Shown in pieces: positions 19,794 through 30,173 of a stretch of DNA of 64,000 nucleotides (positions are counted from its first letter, which is position 1; every line of letters starts with the position of its first letter). Location: the NCBI GenBank assembly GCA_030374765.1, contig JARGXX010000109.1, positions 682,001 through 746,000 on the forward strand, read 5' to 3'. Origin of the DNA: Agarophyton chilense. Taxonomy: Eukaryota > Rhodophyta > Florideophyceae > Gracilariales > Gracilariaceae. The notes under the pieces were generated by a model that saw only the letters and a program-made list of their open reading frames with translations, had not been told where the DNA came from and did no database searches. Both the position numbers and the translations under genes were made by a program.

Positions 19794-22398
19794 CCTTCGT
19801 CCTCCCGGGTGTCCTGCGACACGGGGGGTAATGATGCATATGCATCACGCGCTCCTTTAGCGATTTTGGTGTGAGCACCTGCTCGCTTTGATCTATTCTA
19901 GCTTTGCAGACTAATAGTCCATCGTGGTCCGTGTACACACGGCATTTGGGGTCATGGAGAGATCGTTCTCTCATGTCCTCACAGAACGAGTCCGTGGCTT
20001 GCTCGGCGAGCAATTCTTCTAGCGAAACCGCCGTCAGCTCACGTTCTTCAACGTCGAGGGTGGCATCCCAAGGATGCGAGGCATTGCAGAACGTGATGCT
20101 CGGGCCTGTAGCCTCCGGCTCACACTCAAAACAGGGTATGTCCTCTGAAGGTCTCATAGCGGTCTCACCATCTGTGGGCATGCGCGACAACGCATCGGCC
20201 GCTTGGTTTTCCGAGCCCTTCTTGTAAATGACTTCGTAATCATACTCTGCGAGGCGTAACCTCCATCTAGTTAGGCGGCTATTCGCGTCGGAGTCCGACA
20301 ATCCGAGAAGCCATCTCAAGGATTGGTGGTCGCTGATCACTGTGAAGTGCGTGCGCTCTAAGTAAGACCGTAATATGGTCAGCGCCCACACAACTGCGAG
20401 ACATTCTCGCTCCGTAGTGGAGTATCTCCTCTCAGTGGCGGACAAGGTCCGGCTCCAATACCCAACTGGATGACGGATTTCGTTATGAACTTGCGTCAAG
20501 ACGCAACCAATCTGGCCAGCACTGGCATCGGTCTCCACCGTAAACGGGCGGTCTGCCCTTGGTAGCTTTAACACTGGCGCGTGCGTCAGTGCTTGCTTAA
20601 GCATTTCGAACGCTTCTAACTGCTCAGCTGTGAGCTGCGGCAATCGAGGTGAAACCTCTTTCTTCGTAAGCTCCGTCAGCGGTGCAGCAACTTTCGCGAA
20701 ATTTCGCACAAAACGTCGGTAGACGTTGCACATTCCGAGAAAGGATCGAACTTCAGTCTGCGTCGCAGGTGGTCGCGCCTTCTGGAGAGCCTCAAGGTTC
20801 TTCGTGGCAACTTCCAACAGGCCCGGTTTGATTACGTGGCCAAGGTAATCTACTGACCTCCGAAAGAAGTGACACTTCTTCAACTTCAGGGTTAACCCTG
20901 CGTTTCTGAGAACAGTGAGTATCTCGTCCACATGTCGTATGTGTTCGTCCGCATTTTTGGAGAAGATGATGACATCATCAATATACACCAGGCAACATTG
21001 CCATTTGAATCCTGCTAGCAGGATATCCACGATTCTCTGGAACGTTGCTGGGGCGTTGCAAAGCCCAAAGGGCACACGAGTGAACCTATAGGTCCCTGCG
21101 TGACACGTGAAAGTGGTTTTGTCCTGATCTTCAGGCGCGACGGACAGTTGCCAATACCCGCTATTGCAATCTAGCGTGGTAAAGAACTGGGCCTCGCCCA
21201 AGCTGTCAAGACATTCGTCTATGCAAGGTAGGGGATAGGTATCCTTCACGGTAAGGGCGTTGAGGCGCCTATAATCTACGCAGAAGCGTAGGCTTCCGTC
21301 GGGTTTCGGAACAAAGACAACTGGGCTTGCCCACTCTGACCTGGCCGGTTCGATGACACCTGCATCAAGCATACGCTTAACTTCGGCGAACTCGTGTTCT
21401 CTAATCTTCGGTCCAGCTCGATAAGGCTGCGAGTGAACAGGGGTTGCCCCTGACATCAACTTGATCCGATGAGGAGGTCCTCGAATCTCTCCAAGCTTAC
21501 CGCTCCACATGTCTTCATGCTTACCAAGCATCTCTTTAACGGCACGCTGCATCTTTGGCGAGATCTCCGAGAGATCTATCGAGTCCAAGAGGCTCGTTGG
21601 AGGCTCGGTCGTCTGCGACTCTCTAGTGTCACATGCCGGGTGTGGCCTGAGGTTTCCGGGTTCCGGTTCCTCGGGTTGTCGATCGTGCAGGATTTCGTAG
21701 ATGTCTGACGGGCGCTGCGAAACAGCACGACCAAGGACTTGTCCTTTACAAAGCGTCACTTCGTGACGAGCGAAGTTGGCGACAATAACTCTGAACGGTC
21801 TGTTGCTGCGAACGTTCGCGACGCCATTCGCCAGACGAACGCGATATTTGTCGAAGAGCTTCTCTTCTGGCTGAAGGAAGAAACTTCCTCCATCGGCGCA
21901 CCTCGCCAAGACGATGGTTTCAGAGCTAGGAGAAAGGGCTATCTTCCGTGCAACGTGAATACGTCTGCAATGGTAGAAGGGGTCCTTCTTTAGCTTCTTT
22001 CCCTCACCCTTCGGTGGCGTGTGACGCCAATCAGATGCCGGTCGTCGGTATATCGGAACAGATGAGTAGTTACTCATATATAGGGTCCCCCTCTTAGGGT
22101 GGATAGCGTCAACATGCTTATCGATGAAATCACATCCTAGGATCACGTCTGTACTCAGACGTTCGGCGACCAGGAATGGCACGCGTGCCAGATAATCCGC
22201 GATTCGGACGGTTAGCACGGTGGTGCCGCGTATTTTGAGGGCATGCCCTCCTGCGTCGTTAAGTCCGAGGGTCTTCTGAGCGGGTGCCAATGGGGTTTTC
22301 CTCAACCCCGGAACTGCACCCTGGTGGATGAGGTTGGGAGCGGCCCCTGTATCCAATACGGATAAAACCTCCATTGCATCGTCTTTGGTAAAGCCCAC
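19717..22398 (-). mobile_element. Element B: protease, reverse transcriptase and RNase H
   Basis: A single 893-residue frame on the - strand. It starts with an aspartic protease (VLSVLDTGAAPNLIH). Reverse transcriptase follows with SPVVFVPKPDGSLRFCVDYRRLN, FFTTLDCNSGYWQL and the active site YIDDVIIF. RNase H then shows FTVETDASAGQIGCVL, YWSRTLS and NQAADALSRMP. All family landmarks are in the usual order. Confidence 0.9.
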
Positions 22399-22439
22399 AC
22401 GGGCTACAACTTTGTAGTTGAAGCGTCTTATTTTGAGGA

Positions 22440-23187
22440 CGGGGTCCTGTTGCGGCGTAACAACTTCCGCACACTTGTCTAATAGACACTTGGCAACGAT
22501 TTCATCACCTTCGTCTCTGATATCCGGAGTCTTAGAAGAGGAGACTTGGGCCTCTAAGTCCGGGGGACGTTTCCCTCAGCTTGGGGCTGCGCGTTGTCCT
22601 TGCGAAGGACCTGGGGTTGCGCGGACACCGCGCTAGGTCGTAGGGCCTGGTATCCTCTTCGTGGAGGCATGAGTCCTGCCACGAAGTACACCATCGCCGG
22701 CATCCTTGCCGCTATCTCTGGAGAGGCCTCCATTATACGCTGTCGAGCCTGCGCTCGCATGGCCGGAGTGATCCACTCGCAATCAGCGACCACGTGGTCG
22801 GGATTGGCGCATAAGTAACAAGCTCCGTAAGCTTCGCGTCGCGTTGCATGCTGGCTCCGCTGGAGCCTTCGATCAACCCACCCAACGCGCTTGGGCTGCG
22901 CCCACTCCTCCATACGGGTGTTATAGTTTGACACTACCGGAAGCGCGGGGTCACTCTGTCCCAAAGGGTCAGATTGCAGAAGGGTTTCCGCTGAGTGCTG
23001 AGGCGTTGTTCTTTGTAGAACTAGCCTCTCGACCACTGACCGAAACGGACTGATTGTCGTTCGAAGTCGAACGCCTGAAGGAAGCACCTGATCGGGTGCT
23101 CATGACTGGGTCCGGGTGACGACCTGGGCAAAAAGACGAGTATCTCCTTGAATTTGAAGAAGTGAGACTGCGTAGTCTCTTGTGTTT
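22440..23187 (-). mobile_element. Element B: gag region with zinc knuckle
   Basis: On the - strand between the primer-binding site and the protease frame. The clearest part is 22554-23087 (177 aa), with a CCHC zinc knuckle CYLCANPDHVVADC (C-x2-C-x4-H-x4-C). The same knuckle pattern is seen in gag of element C. Zinc knuckles bind the element RNA during packaging. Confidence 0.7.
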
Positions 23188-23203
23188 CTAAGTCGGGAGA
23201 CCA
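23188..23203 (-). promoter_or_regulatory. Primer-binding site of element B
   Basis: On the - strand TGGTCTCCCGACTTAG begins four bases inside the 5' LTR. It matches the site of element C over 18 bases and would pair with a tRNA 3' end ending TAAGTCGGGAGACCA. Confidence 0.7.
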
Positions 23204-23207
23204 GAAA

Positions 23208-24386
23208 TGTAACGCAATGCGCTACTCGGGAGACCAGCCGCGGGCGGCGAGAGCTACGCACAGGCAGAGCCTGGAAAGCCAGGGTCGGCTATCTGGCCCT
23301 AGAGTCCGCAACGACTCAAGAGAGGCGTCGTCTCACAGGCGGGGAGTGTCGACTAGACACAGACTCCTATCGTTCCACAAGAGCTCTTGGCATCCGGAAA
23401 ACGTGCTCGGAGTGGTGTCGATCCGACACGAACCGAAGTGATCGGCCTGGATATACGCCGCGTATGACGAGTAGCCGGGGCGAGCCCCGGGATTGTACCA
23501 GAGCCCGGACGAGCGCCACGACCCTAACGTTGGCAACGACGCACCAACCACTTCACCCAACGGGTGGCGATAACAAAGCAGGGCAAGCCCTGAGATTGTA
23601 CCAGCGCTCAGACGAGAGCGTCTGCTTGGCTATGCCGACTGGCGCCACAAAGTGGTAATCACTCACACCCAACGGGTGACGATAACAAAGCAGGGCAGGC
23701 CCTGGGATTGAACCAGCGCCCAGACGAATGCGCCTGCCTGGCTTTACCAGCTGCACCTGGAAGTGATACTCACTTATCCGAGGCTCCCGATCCACACCTC
23801 GGTATCCAACGGATACGGGTCTACAATCTGCTCGGGCAGTAGAACTGCCAGCGGTCCAATAGACCGAGCGAAGGTGCAATGCGCCACGCGGCGACCGATG
23901 GCCGTGAGGGCAAGGACTGGACGGGGAATTCTCGATAGGCTAAAACGCGAGAGATACCTCTGCAGCAGTTGATCAGACTGCTGCCTGTCTTGTCGGCGTC
24001 GACTGGGAACGAAGGTCTGATAACCCTCTAGTCTCCAGACACGAACTAGTAGTTCGGAGGCGTCTCTCCCCTCCTCGACTTTACTTCGGTCTAGCCCCCG
24101 GCGACCCGGCGCTCAAGTACCGCCGGCCGCTTAGCAGTTAGCCATTACGATAGATTACAACTAATAAATACAATTAAAAATTACAAGGCAGCAGTGCAGA
24201 GCACTGTATGGTGCCAACCACACGAACTAGCTGCCGGCCATTGCCACACGTATGACACCTGGCGCCATGCACGGTATTCCATCCTGGCAGTGTGCCAGCT
24301 ATTACGGCGTCGTCACTGCTTAGTGTAAGGAGGTCGGAGGAGGGTGGCTACTTGTCCTCAATAAGGGCCCGGCGTGTTGCGTCACA
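23208..24386 (-). repeat. 5' LTR of element B
   Basis: 1179 bp, identical in length to 15231-16409, with the same three tRNA-like units (23462-23772). Its inner end repeats the core of the primer-binding site (CTCGGGAGACCA at 23225-23236). Confidence 0.9.
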
Positions 24387-24391
24387 GGTCC

Positions 24392-24840
24392 TCGCTTCGA
24401 TCGCAAGACGCATATGGCGTATTAAAGCAACGTGATGTTCAGGTTCCCAACCGGCTTTTGGCACGCGCTGACCCCTCAAAGCTCACACAAAACCAGCAGG
24501 TTGAGGGAATCTTCACAGTTGCTTGGGCGAGGCAACCCTTTCTGAACTTTACCTTGGAACACGACGAGCATTGTCACTGTCGCATTCTAAGCGGGGAAGT
24601 ATTCTAATCGAACGCTCTCGATGCTGATCAGGACGTGCTGTCCAGATATGACAGCACGCCCACGCACGGAAAGACCACGGCGTCGTGCTTGCACTGATTT
24701 CACCGTGTTCAATAAAAACCCCGGAGCGGTCCAAGGAGGACGGGTCCGCTCAAGTCAAGAAGAGACAACGGGAAACTTCGTCCCGACTCATTGCTACACC
24801 TGCCGGCTCCCCTTCGGCGCTTCAAAATAATCTTGCGGCT
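24392..24840 (+). mobile_element. Probable right part of the 3' LTR of element A
   Basis: Follows the right GGTCC duplication of element B, so by position it is the other half of the sequence that B entered, i.e. the LTR of A. The base composition is like the LTRs and changes to AT-rich near 24840. No second LTR of A is in the window, so the right limit is an estimate. Confidence 0.45.
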
Positions 24841-26036
24841 TAACTCACCAAGACTACGATAGACCCGTTGTATCGTAATGCTGTTGGAAGTATAAATATA
24901 TGGAAAAAAACCTTTTTCCAGATAGACTCATACAGAAGCCGTGACATTTGGTAGCGACGTTGAAGTGTGGCGTAAGTATAGATAGGAAATGCTTCTGTGT
25001 CACGGAAAAATTAATGAAGATCGATTCTCTGTTCTGCCTGCAGGAGCTCTGTTCGTTTGTTGGCACGCTTTTTCGAAAGAGATCCGACATAATCGTTTGC
25101 AATGGCCAGATAGACAACAAGGGTGCTGGATTTTGACGCTCCAGGGACAGCGGAAAGAATCATTTCTTCTTATTCCAATTATTTGAAAAATGTAGACATG
25201 TCGAAGAATTTTAGCAGCGTGAACATGAAGGAAAGATCGCTGAGGTCTCTCTTGTCTAAGCTTTAAACCTAAATTCATTGTTTGGTCGAACCAATTAGAA
25301 ATAAACGAGCATGGCTTCTTTTCGGTGTTTGGAGCGCACCGCTGAGGATTTTCTTAGATCTCGAAAGTAGCGTATTATGCAGTAGCTTTTTTGTCTGTGA
25401 AGTGCTTGAACGGTGGGGTGGTAGCTGGGTTAAGAGAAAGTTCAAGGGATGGAGACAACCGGGCATCATTGGGCTGAACAGCTGCCATCTGGAGGAGATA
25501 TCGAAGGGGGTAACGTGATTGAGGTTGGGGTATGGGTGCGTCACGGTTGGATTTTTCAAAGTGTACTTCGCAGGATTTGTGAAGTAAACGAAATTTCCTG
25601 TACTGAATGCACATGGCATACAGTATTATTTGTGATACGTGGCTACGAATAAAATACGATATTTGATACGGTGTAAATCCTCTAGTACACAACTCTGAGA
25701 ACTCTGTCCTGTCCTGACGAAGGAAAGCAGAGACTCAACACTGAACCTCTTGAGAACTCCGATATCTCGTAAGGCATTTGTCCCCATCGAATATCACAAC
25801 AGAAACAAACAAGAAATATTTCTTCTGAAAATAATCACTTGAATTGATATGAGTATATTCACGCTACTCGAAAACTGGCCAGTCTTCAAGTAGATCCCTG
25901 AAAAAAATTTTGTGCTCACAGAGATTTTAAAGAATATGCTTTGTACTGAGCAATTTGAAAGAAAAAGTTGCCTGGTTCTGACACGTTAGTTAAGAACGAA
26001 AATACTCTGTTACGAAGCTTGATGTATCACAATTGT

Positions 26037-26038
<2 letters not shown>

Positions 26039-26076
<38 letters not shown>

Positions 26077-26082
26077 CGGGGG
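26039..26082 (+). repeat. Homopolymer G tract
   Basis: 38 consecutive G (26039-26076), one C, then five more G. Such a tract can form G-quadruplex structures. It may also vary in length in nature or be mis-sized in assembly. Confidence 0.9.
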
Positions 26083-27139
26083 CATTCGAAGATAAAACAC
26101 TACTCTAGAACATATGATAACTAGTTTTTTTGTTGTTGCATAATCGTAGATCTGAATTTTTTTTGTTGCAGCTGCAGATGACAATAGTTTGTGTAAACAG
26201 TTCTTGGCAGAAACAACACTTTTCTGCGGTATGACGAAGCTCGTCCACAAGACCTAAATGCCCCAGAGCCTATTGACCCCCACCTATGCCCCGAGTTCTC
26301 ACAACAATCCACATTTCACCTCTTTCTAATTCAATGACCAGTAGAAAACAACGTGTAAAGCCTTCTCCAAAATTGTGGGTTGATTCTTTCACAGCATTTG
26401 CAGAAACTCAACATTTTCTATGGAACAAAATTAGAGTTCGGCTTGGCGCTTGTGTGTGCGAGAACAAACGAATAAGAAAAGGCAGCCGGTTTATCGATGC
26501 TTACTTCGTATCTACGAGCTGAATTAATTTGAAATGGATAGTGTGTGATATGCATCGGATAACAACATTCTCCGATAATCATAGTCCCTCCTTCCTTTGA
26601 AACAAGAAAAAATTGAAGTTTATACAACAATGGATAAAAGTAATACTACTAGGGGATAACGGTTTTCTACTGTTTTCAGAAATAGATAAGAAAACATTAA
26701 ACCTTTCTTGCGAGTTTTGGTGATATCTTTCTACTCTAACTTAACAAAGAAAAAGGCCTCCGTTCGTTTTAAGATAGAAAACATTGAAATATTGGAGTGC
26801 TCCCTCACATATAGGTATTCTAATACCGGAGAAAACAATATCTGTATCAGAGTTACGACACTAAAAAGACCATTCATAGAAGGCATCGCTGGAGAACCTT
26901 GTGTAAAGAATACTCGTGCATCAATTCTTTTCATGGTTCCTTCCGCCTGCGCGGGAACTGTGACCCAAGAATTGCTGACTCTTATGCTCCTATAGAACTA
27001 TATTCAGCTGCTTGTTCGCGACCAGAACAGGAAGCATTGTCAAGATATAGTAGAATCATTTTGTTTTTGTAATTAGATCTTCTGACTTTTTGTTCCCGTA
27101 CCGAAACTGGTCAATATCCCTCCAAGATAAGTGGGCGTT

Positions 27140-27170
27140 GAACAGGCGTCGAACAGGCGTCGAACAGGGC
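27140..27170 (+). repeat. Short tandem repeat, 11-bp unit
   Basis: GAACAGGCGTC is present almost three times in a row. Confidence 0.8.
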
Positions 27171-27703
27171 GATCTAATATTTGAAGAAGGTAAACATAGC
27201 TCTGTTATGTGGTTCGCTGGCGTTGGAGGCAAACTTCCAATTTCTAGGTAGAACGTTTGGCATCTGGGCAGCCTTGCAAAAGCAGTAATTTAAAGACCGC
27301 ACTTGATTGAGAACACCAATGAGACGGTGCCTAAATGAATACACTGACGTCACGCACTAGATCACATGCAAAAGCCCTCGAGTAAGGCAATAACTAAGGG
27401 CTACATTGCTACGCACAATGTTCTCAACATTCCTCCCATTAGGGGAAACTGTCATTGCTGTGTGGCGCCTCGGACGCCAATTGATGATGTTCTGGAAAAC
27501 GTGTCCAGGATGGTTTTCAACCTAGGTATGGCAACTGTGGTGAGCGAACTCAAAGCGCGTGTTCTGAGGTTTTGTACTGCTACGGTGTTCTCTTGGGTTT
27601 GGAACTCACTGCACATCAACTGCGGCTGAGAAAGAGCCACATATTCTCAAACCTCGATAGCCCCATGCTGCTAAGGTGACAATTGTTTCGTCACCCGCGC
27701 GCC

Positions 27704-27786
27704 GGGTGCACTTTGGGTAACCAAGACCCAGTCAGTGAATTCTGGGTGATCAAGCAATTTTTCGGGAGAAATCACCCAGTGCACCC
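27704..27786. repeat. Overlapping inverted repeats (possible hairpin)
   Basis: CTGGGTGAT (27742-27750) pairs with ATCACCCAG (27771-27779) around a 20-base loop. GGGTGCACT (27704-27712) pairs with AGTGCACCC (27778-27786). The two stems share their right arm, so they are alternative folds. It could be a remnant of a small inverted-repeat element. Confidence 0.45.
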
Positions 27787-28374
27787 AAAAATCACCTGAA
27801 TAACACCCGTGAGCCAGAGCGTATCAGAGAAGTGTGCATGGTCACCAGAAACTTGACACCAACAGAGAAGAATACAGTGGGATACGAAGCATTCCCTATA
27901 TTAGCAAAGAGAAGAAATGAAGCCATTGCTGCTCTCAGTCATTGTTGTTGAAACTAAGAACAGCTTCATGAGTAGGTTGTTGCCGGGTTTCTTCATCCGA
28001 CAACTATGCCATGAGGACACGCTGGAAAGTGTGAAACAGATGACGCCGGGCATCAAAATGATGATCATCCAATAGAAACCCTACTCTCTTTGCGCCCCAC
28101 CTTCACATATTTTTTCGGTGAGTTTTTCAACAACTTGCAACATTGTATGAGTAAACAGATGCTCTGAAGACATTGAATGTCCTTCACTTCTGGAATGATA
28201 CCAGCAAAGCGAAAAGGTGAGCAAAAACTGCTTCAGAGTGTTCTCATTGTGCACTACGATGAACTTGTATCTAGAACGTTTTCTCTTGTTGCCGCATCAA
28301 CATAATTGCGATGGTTTGGTGATATTCTCAGCATACAGATCACTACATTTCGCTCGGCGATGGTGCATAGAGCC

Positions 28375-28382
28375 TATAAAAG
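28375..28382 (+). promoter_or_regulatory. TATA box of the first peroxidase gene
   Basis: TATAAAAG, 115 bases before the start codon at 28497, followed about 25 bases on by a CT-rich stretch suitable for transcription start. The location is typical of a class II promoter with a short leader. Confidence 0.55.
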
Positions 28383-28496
28383 TTGCTACTCTTGAACTCT
28401 CTCTTCATCCTCTGTCTGTACTCTCCCAACGTCTTCAACACATCCAACCGGCCTACCACTGAAAAGAAGCTTTAAACCAGTTTCATACTAGCCAAT

Positions 28497-30173
28497 ATGG
28501 CCGGCCTATTCTTCAGCTCCGCCATTTTCGTCGCTGCCCTTCTTAATCTCGTTGTAGCTCAGCCCGTCAAGCCATTTGGAAGAGGCGCAGAATTCATTAA
28601 GCCACTACCACCCGCAGCTGGTGTTGATGGAGCAGAAGAATGTGCCCAAGTTGTTGTTCGAACTCTATCGGGAAGATGTACCTCCGCAGTTGATCCTACC
28701 CTCGGGGAAGCTCGACGAGCTCAGTTCAGCTATTTTGGCGTCAGTTCCGTCAACATTGCTAACGAAGGTCTTGAGAGTCCTCGGGTCATTTCCAACATTG
28801 TGAGCGATCAAGATAGTGATACTACGAGTTCTCTGGGTCTCAATGAAGTATTCACCTTCTTCGGGCAATTCATTGATCATGACTTTGCGCTCACACCCGA
28901 ATCAGAAGACCCAAGCGATGAGCTTGAGATCGAGGTGCCTGAAGACGATCCTGATCTTTCTCAGAGTTCTCTTGAATTCACTCGCTCCCAGAGAGCCGCG
29001 ATCAGTGAAGGCTCTTCCGTGGAGCGTCCGATTACTGTGCTCTCTTCTGCTCTTGACCTTACAACGGTGTACGGCGCCGAAGAACGACGTAATGCTTTCC
29101 TTCGTGTTTCAAACTCCTGTCGCCTTAAGACATCAGACGGTAATCTCCTTCCGCGTAACACTGGCGGGTTTCTGAATTCCCCCAACACGTCACCAGACTT
29201 CTTTATCGGTGGTGATACTCGAGTCAGCGAGACACCTATGCTCACTGTCATGCACACCATCTGGCTTCGCGAACATAACCGTCTTTGCGATATTCTAGAA
29301 GATGCTTTCCCGGACAACTCGCCGCAACAATTATACGATACAGCTCGTGGTGTCAATATTGCCCAATTTCAAAAGATCGTTTACGAAGAGTGGCTTCCAG
29401 CCATTCTTGGTTCACCACTACCAGCATATACCGGATACAAACCCGAAGTGAACCCAACCATCAGCCTTGAGTTTACTACTGCTGGATTCCGTCTTGGTCA
29501 CACTCTTGTTGGAAACGATGTAACAAAAATCGATAGCAGTGGACAGCTCCTTCCGCCTCTTCCAGTCCAGCAAATGTTCTTCCTTCCAAGTGCACAGTTT
29601 TCTTCCGGCGATCTTGAAGATTTTGTTCGTGGCGCTGCAGGTACAAAAGCTCAAGAATTTGATGCAATGGCTGTTGATAGTCTCAGGAACTTTTTGTTCG
29701 AAAATGTTCAGGAGGAAACCGGTATTGATTTGATTTCTCTGAACTTGGAGCGATCTCGAGATCATAATGTTGCCAAATATAACCAACTGCGAGAGTTCTT
29801 CACAGGTTCTCGGGCGAATTCGTTCTCCGATATCTCCAGTAATCCCGATGTAGCTGCGCGTTTGGAAGAGGCATATGGTGATGTGGATCTTGTTGAAGCC
29901 TGGATCGGACTGATGGCCGAGGATAAGGCCCCACGTTCTGGTGTTGGTCGCACTTTGGGGGGTTTGTTGCGAACTGAGTTCGGTCGTCTTCGTGATGGAG
30001 ATCAGTTTTTCTTTTTGCTCAGGAATCAGATTCCGGAAGTTGTTTTGGATACTGTTCCAGAGATAAGGAATGATATTTTTGCTCGGAATACCTTGTTCAA
30101 CCGTATTCTTCTCAGGAATACCAACATAAGTAGCCGCTTTCTTCCCAGGGGCCGCAACGCTTTCTTCGTCTGA
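28497..30173 (+). CDS. Secreted animal-type haem peroxidase (558 aa)
   Basis: Haem peroxidase of the peroxidase-cyclooxygenase superfamily, which oxidises substrates with hydrogen peroxide. It begins with a signal peptide (about residues 1-21, MAGLFFSSAIFVAALLNLVVA) and has no membrane segment afterwards, so the product is probably secreted. Distal motif GQFIDHD (123-129) holds the distal His128 and the Asp127 that in myeloperoxidase esterifies haem; Asp129 is a calcium ligand. GDTRVSE (239-245) gives the catalytic Arg242 and the second haem-ester Glu245. Thr246 stands where myeloperoxidase has its sulfonium Met. The proximal His335 lies in FRLGHTLV and its partner Asn416 in NLERSRDHN. The calcium loop SSALDLTTVYG is at 183-193. 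All catalytic residues are present. One exon, full length for a minimal secreted member. A paralogue lies tail to tail at 44822-46525. Substrate unknown. Confidence 0.92.
   Translation: MAGLFFSSAIFVAALLNLVVAQPVKPFGRGAEFIKPLPPAAGVDGAEECAQVVVRTLSGRCTSAVDPTLGEARRAQFSYFGVSSVNIANEGLESPRVISNIVSDQDSDTTSSLGLNEVFTFFGQFIDHDFALTPESEDPSDELEIEVPEDDPDLSQSSLEFTRSQRAAISEGSSVERPITVLSSALDLTTVYGAEERRNAFLRVSNSCRLKTSDGNLLPRNTGGFLNSPNTSPDFFIGGDTRVSETPMLTVMHTIWLREHNRLCDILEDAFPDNSPQQLYDTARGVNIAQFQKIVYEEWLPAILGSPLPAYTGYKPEVNPTISLEFTTAGFRLGHTLVGNDVTKIDSSGQLLPPLPVQQMFFLPSAQFSSGDLEDFVRGAAGTKAQEFDAMAVDSLRNFLFENVQEETGIDLISLNLERSRDHNVAKYNQLREFFTGSRANSFSDISSNPDVAARLEEAYGDVDLVEAWIGLMAEDKAPRSGVGRTLGGLLRTEFGRLRDGDQFFFLLRNQIPEVVLDTVPEIRNDIFARNTLFNRILLRNTNISSRFLPRGRNAFFV

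Larger units (their letters stand above)
15226..24391 (-). mobile_element. Chromovirus B (Ty3/gypsy), 9156 bp plus 5-bp target duplication
   Basis: The element spans 15231-24386 and is flanked by GGTCC on both sides (15226-15230 and 24387-24391). It has two 1179-bp LTRs beginning TG and ending CA, a primer-binding site, a polypurine tract, gag, protease, RT, RNase H, integrase, a chromodomain and a + strand antisense region. By eye the LTRs differ at roughly 16 positions (about 1.4 per cent), so the insertion is fairly young. It sits in the 3' LTR of element A. Near whole in layout; it carries a few breaks. Confidence 0.9.
24841..28370. other. AT-rich intergenic region
   Basis: No gene recognised. 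Short open frames (24854-25120 -, 25282-25518 +, 26286-26522 +, 26708-26995 +, 27366-27629 +) have no motifs and look like chance frames. It holds a 38-base G run, an 11-bp tandem repeat and an inverted repeat, listed separately. Confidence 0.5.

Noticed and set aside
25990-26250. A proline-run protein on the - strand
   Set aside because: The proline run is only the translation of the G homopolymer.
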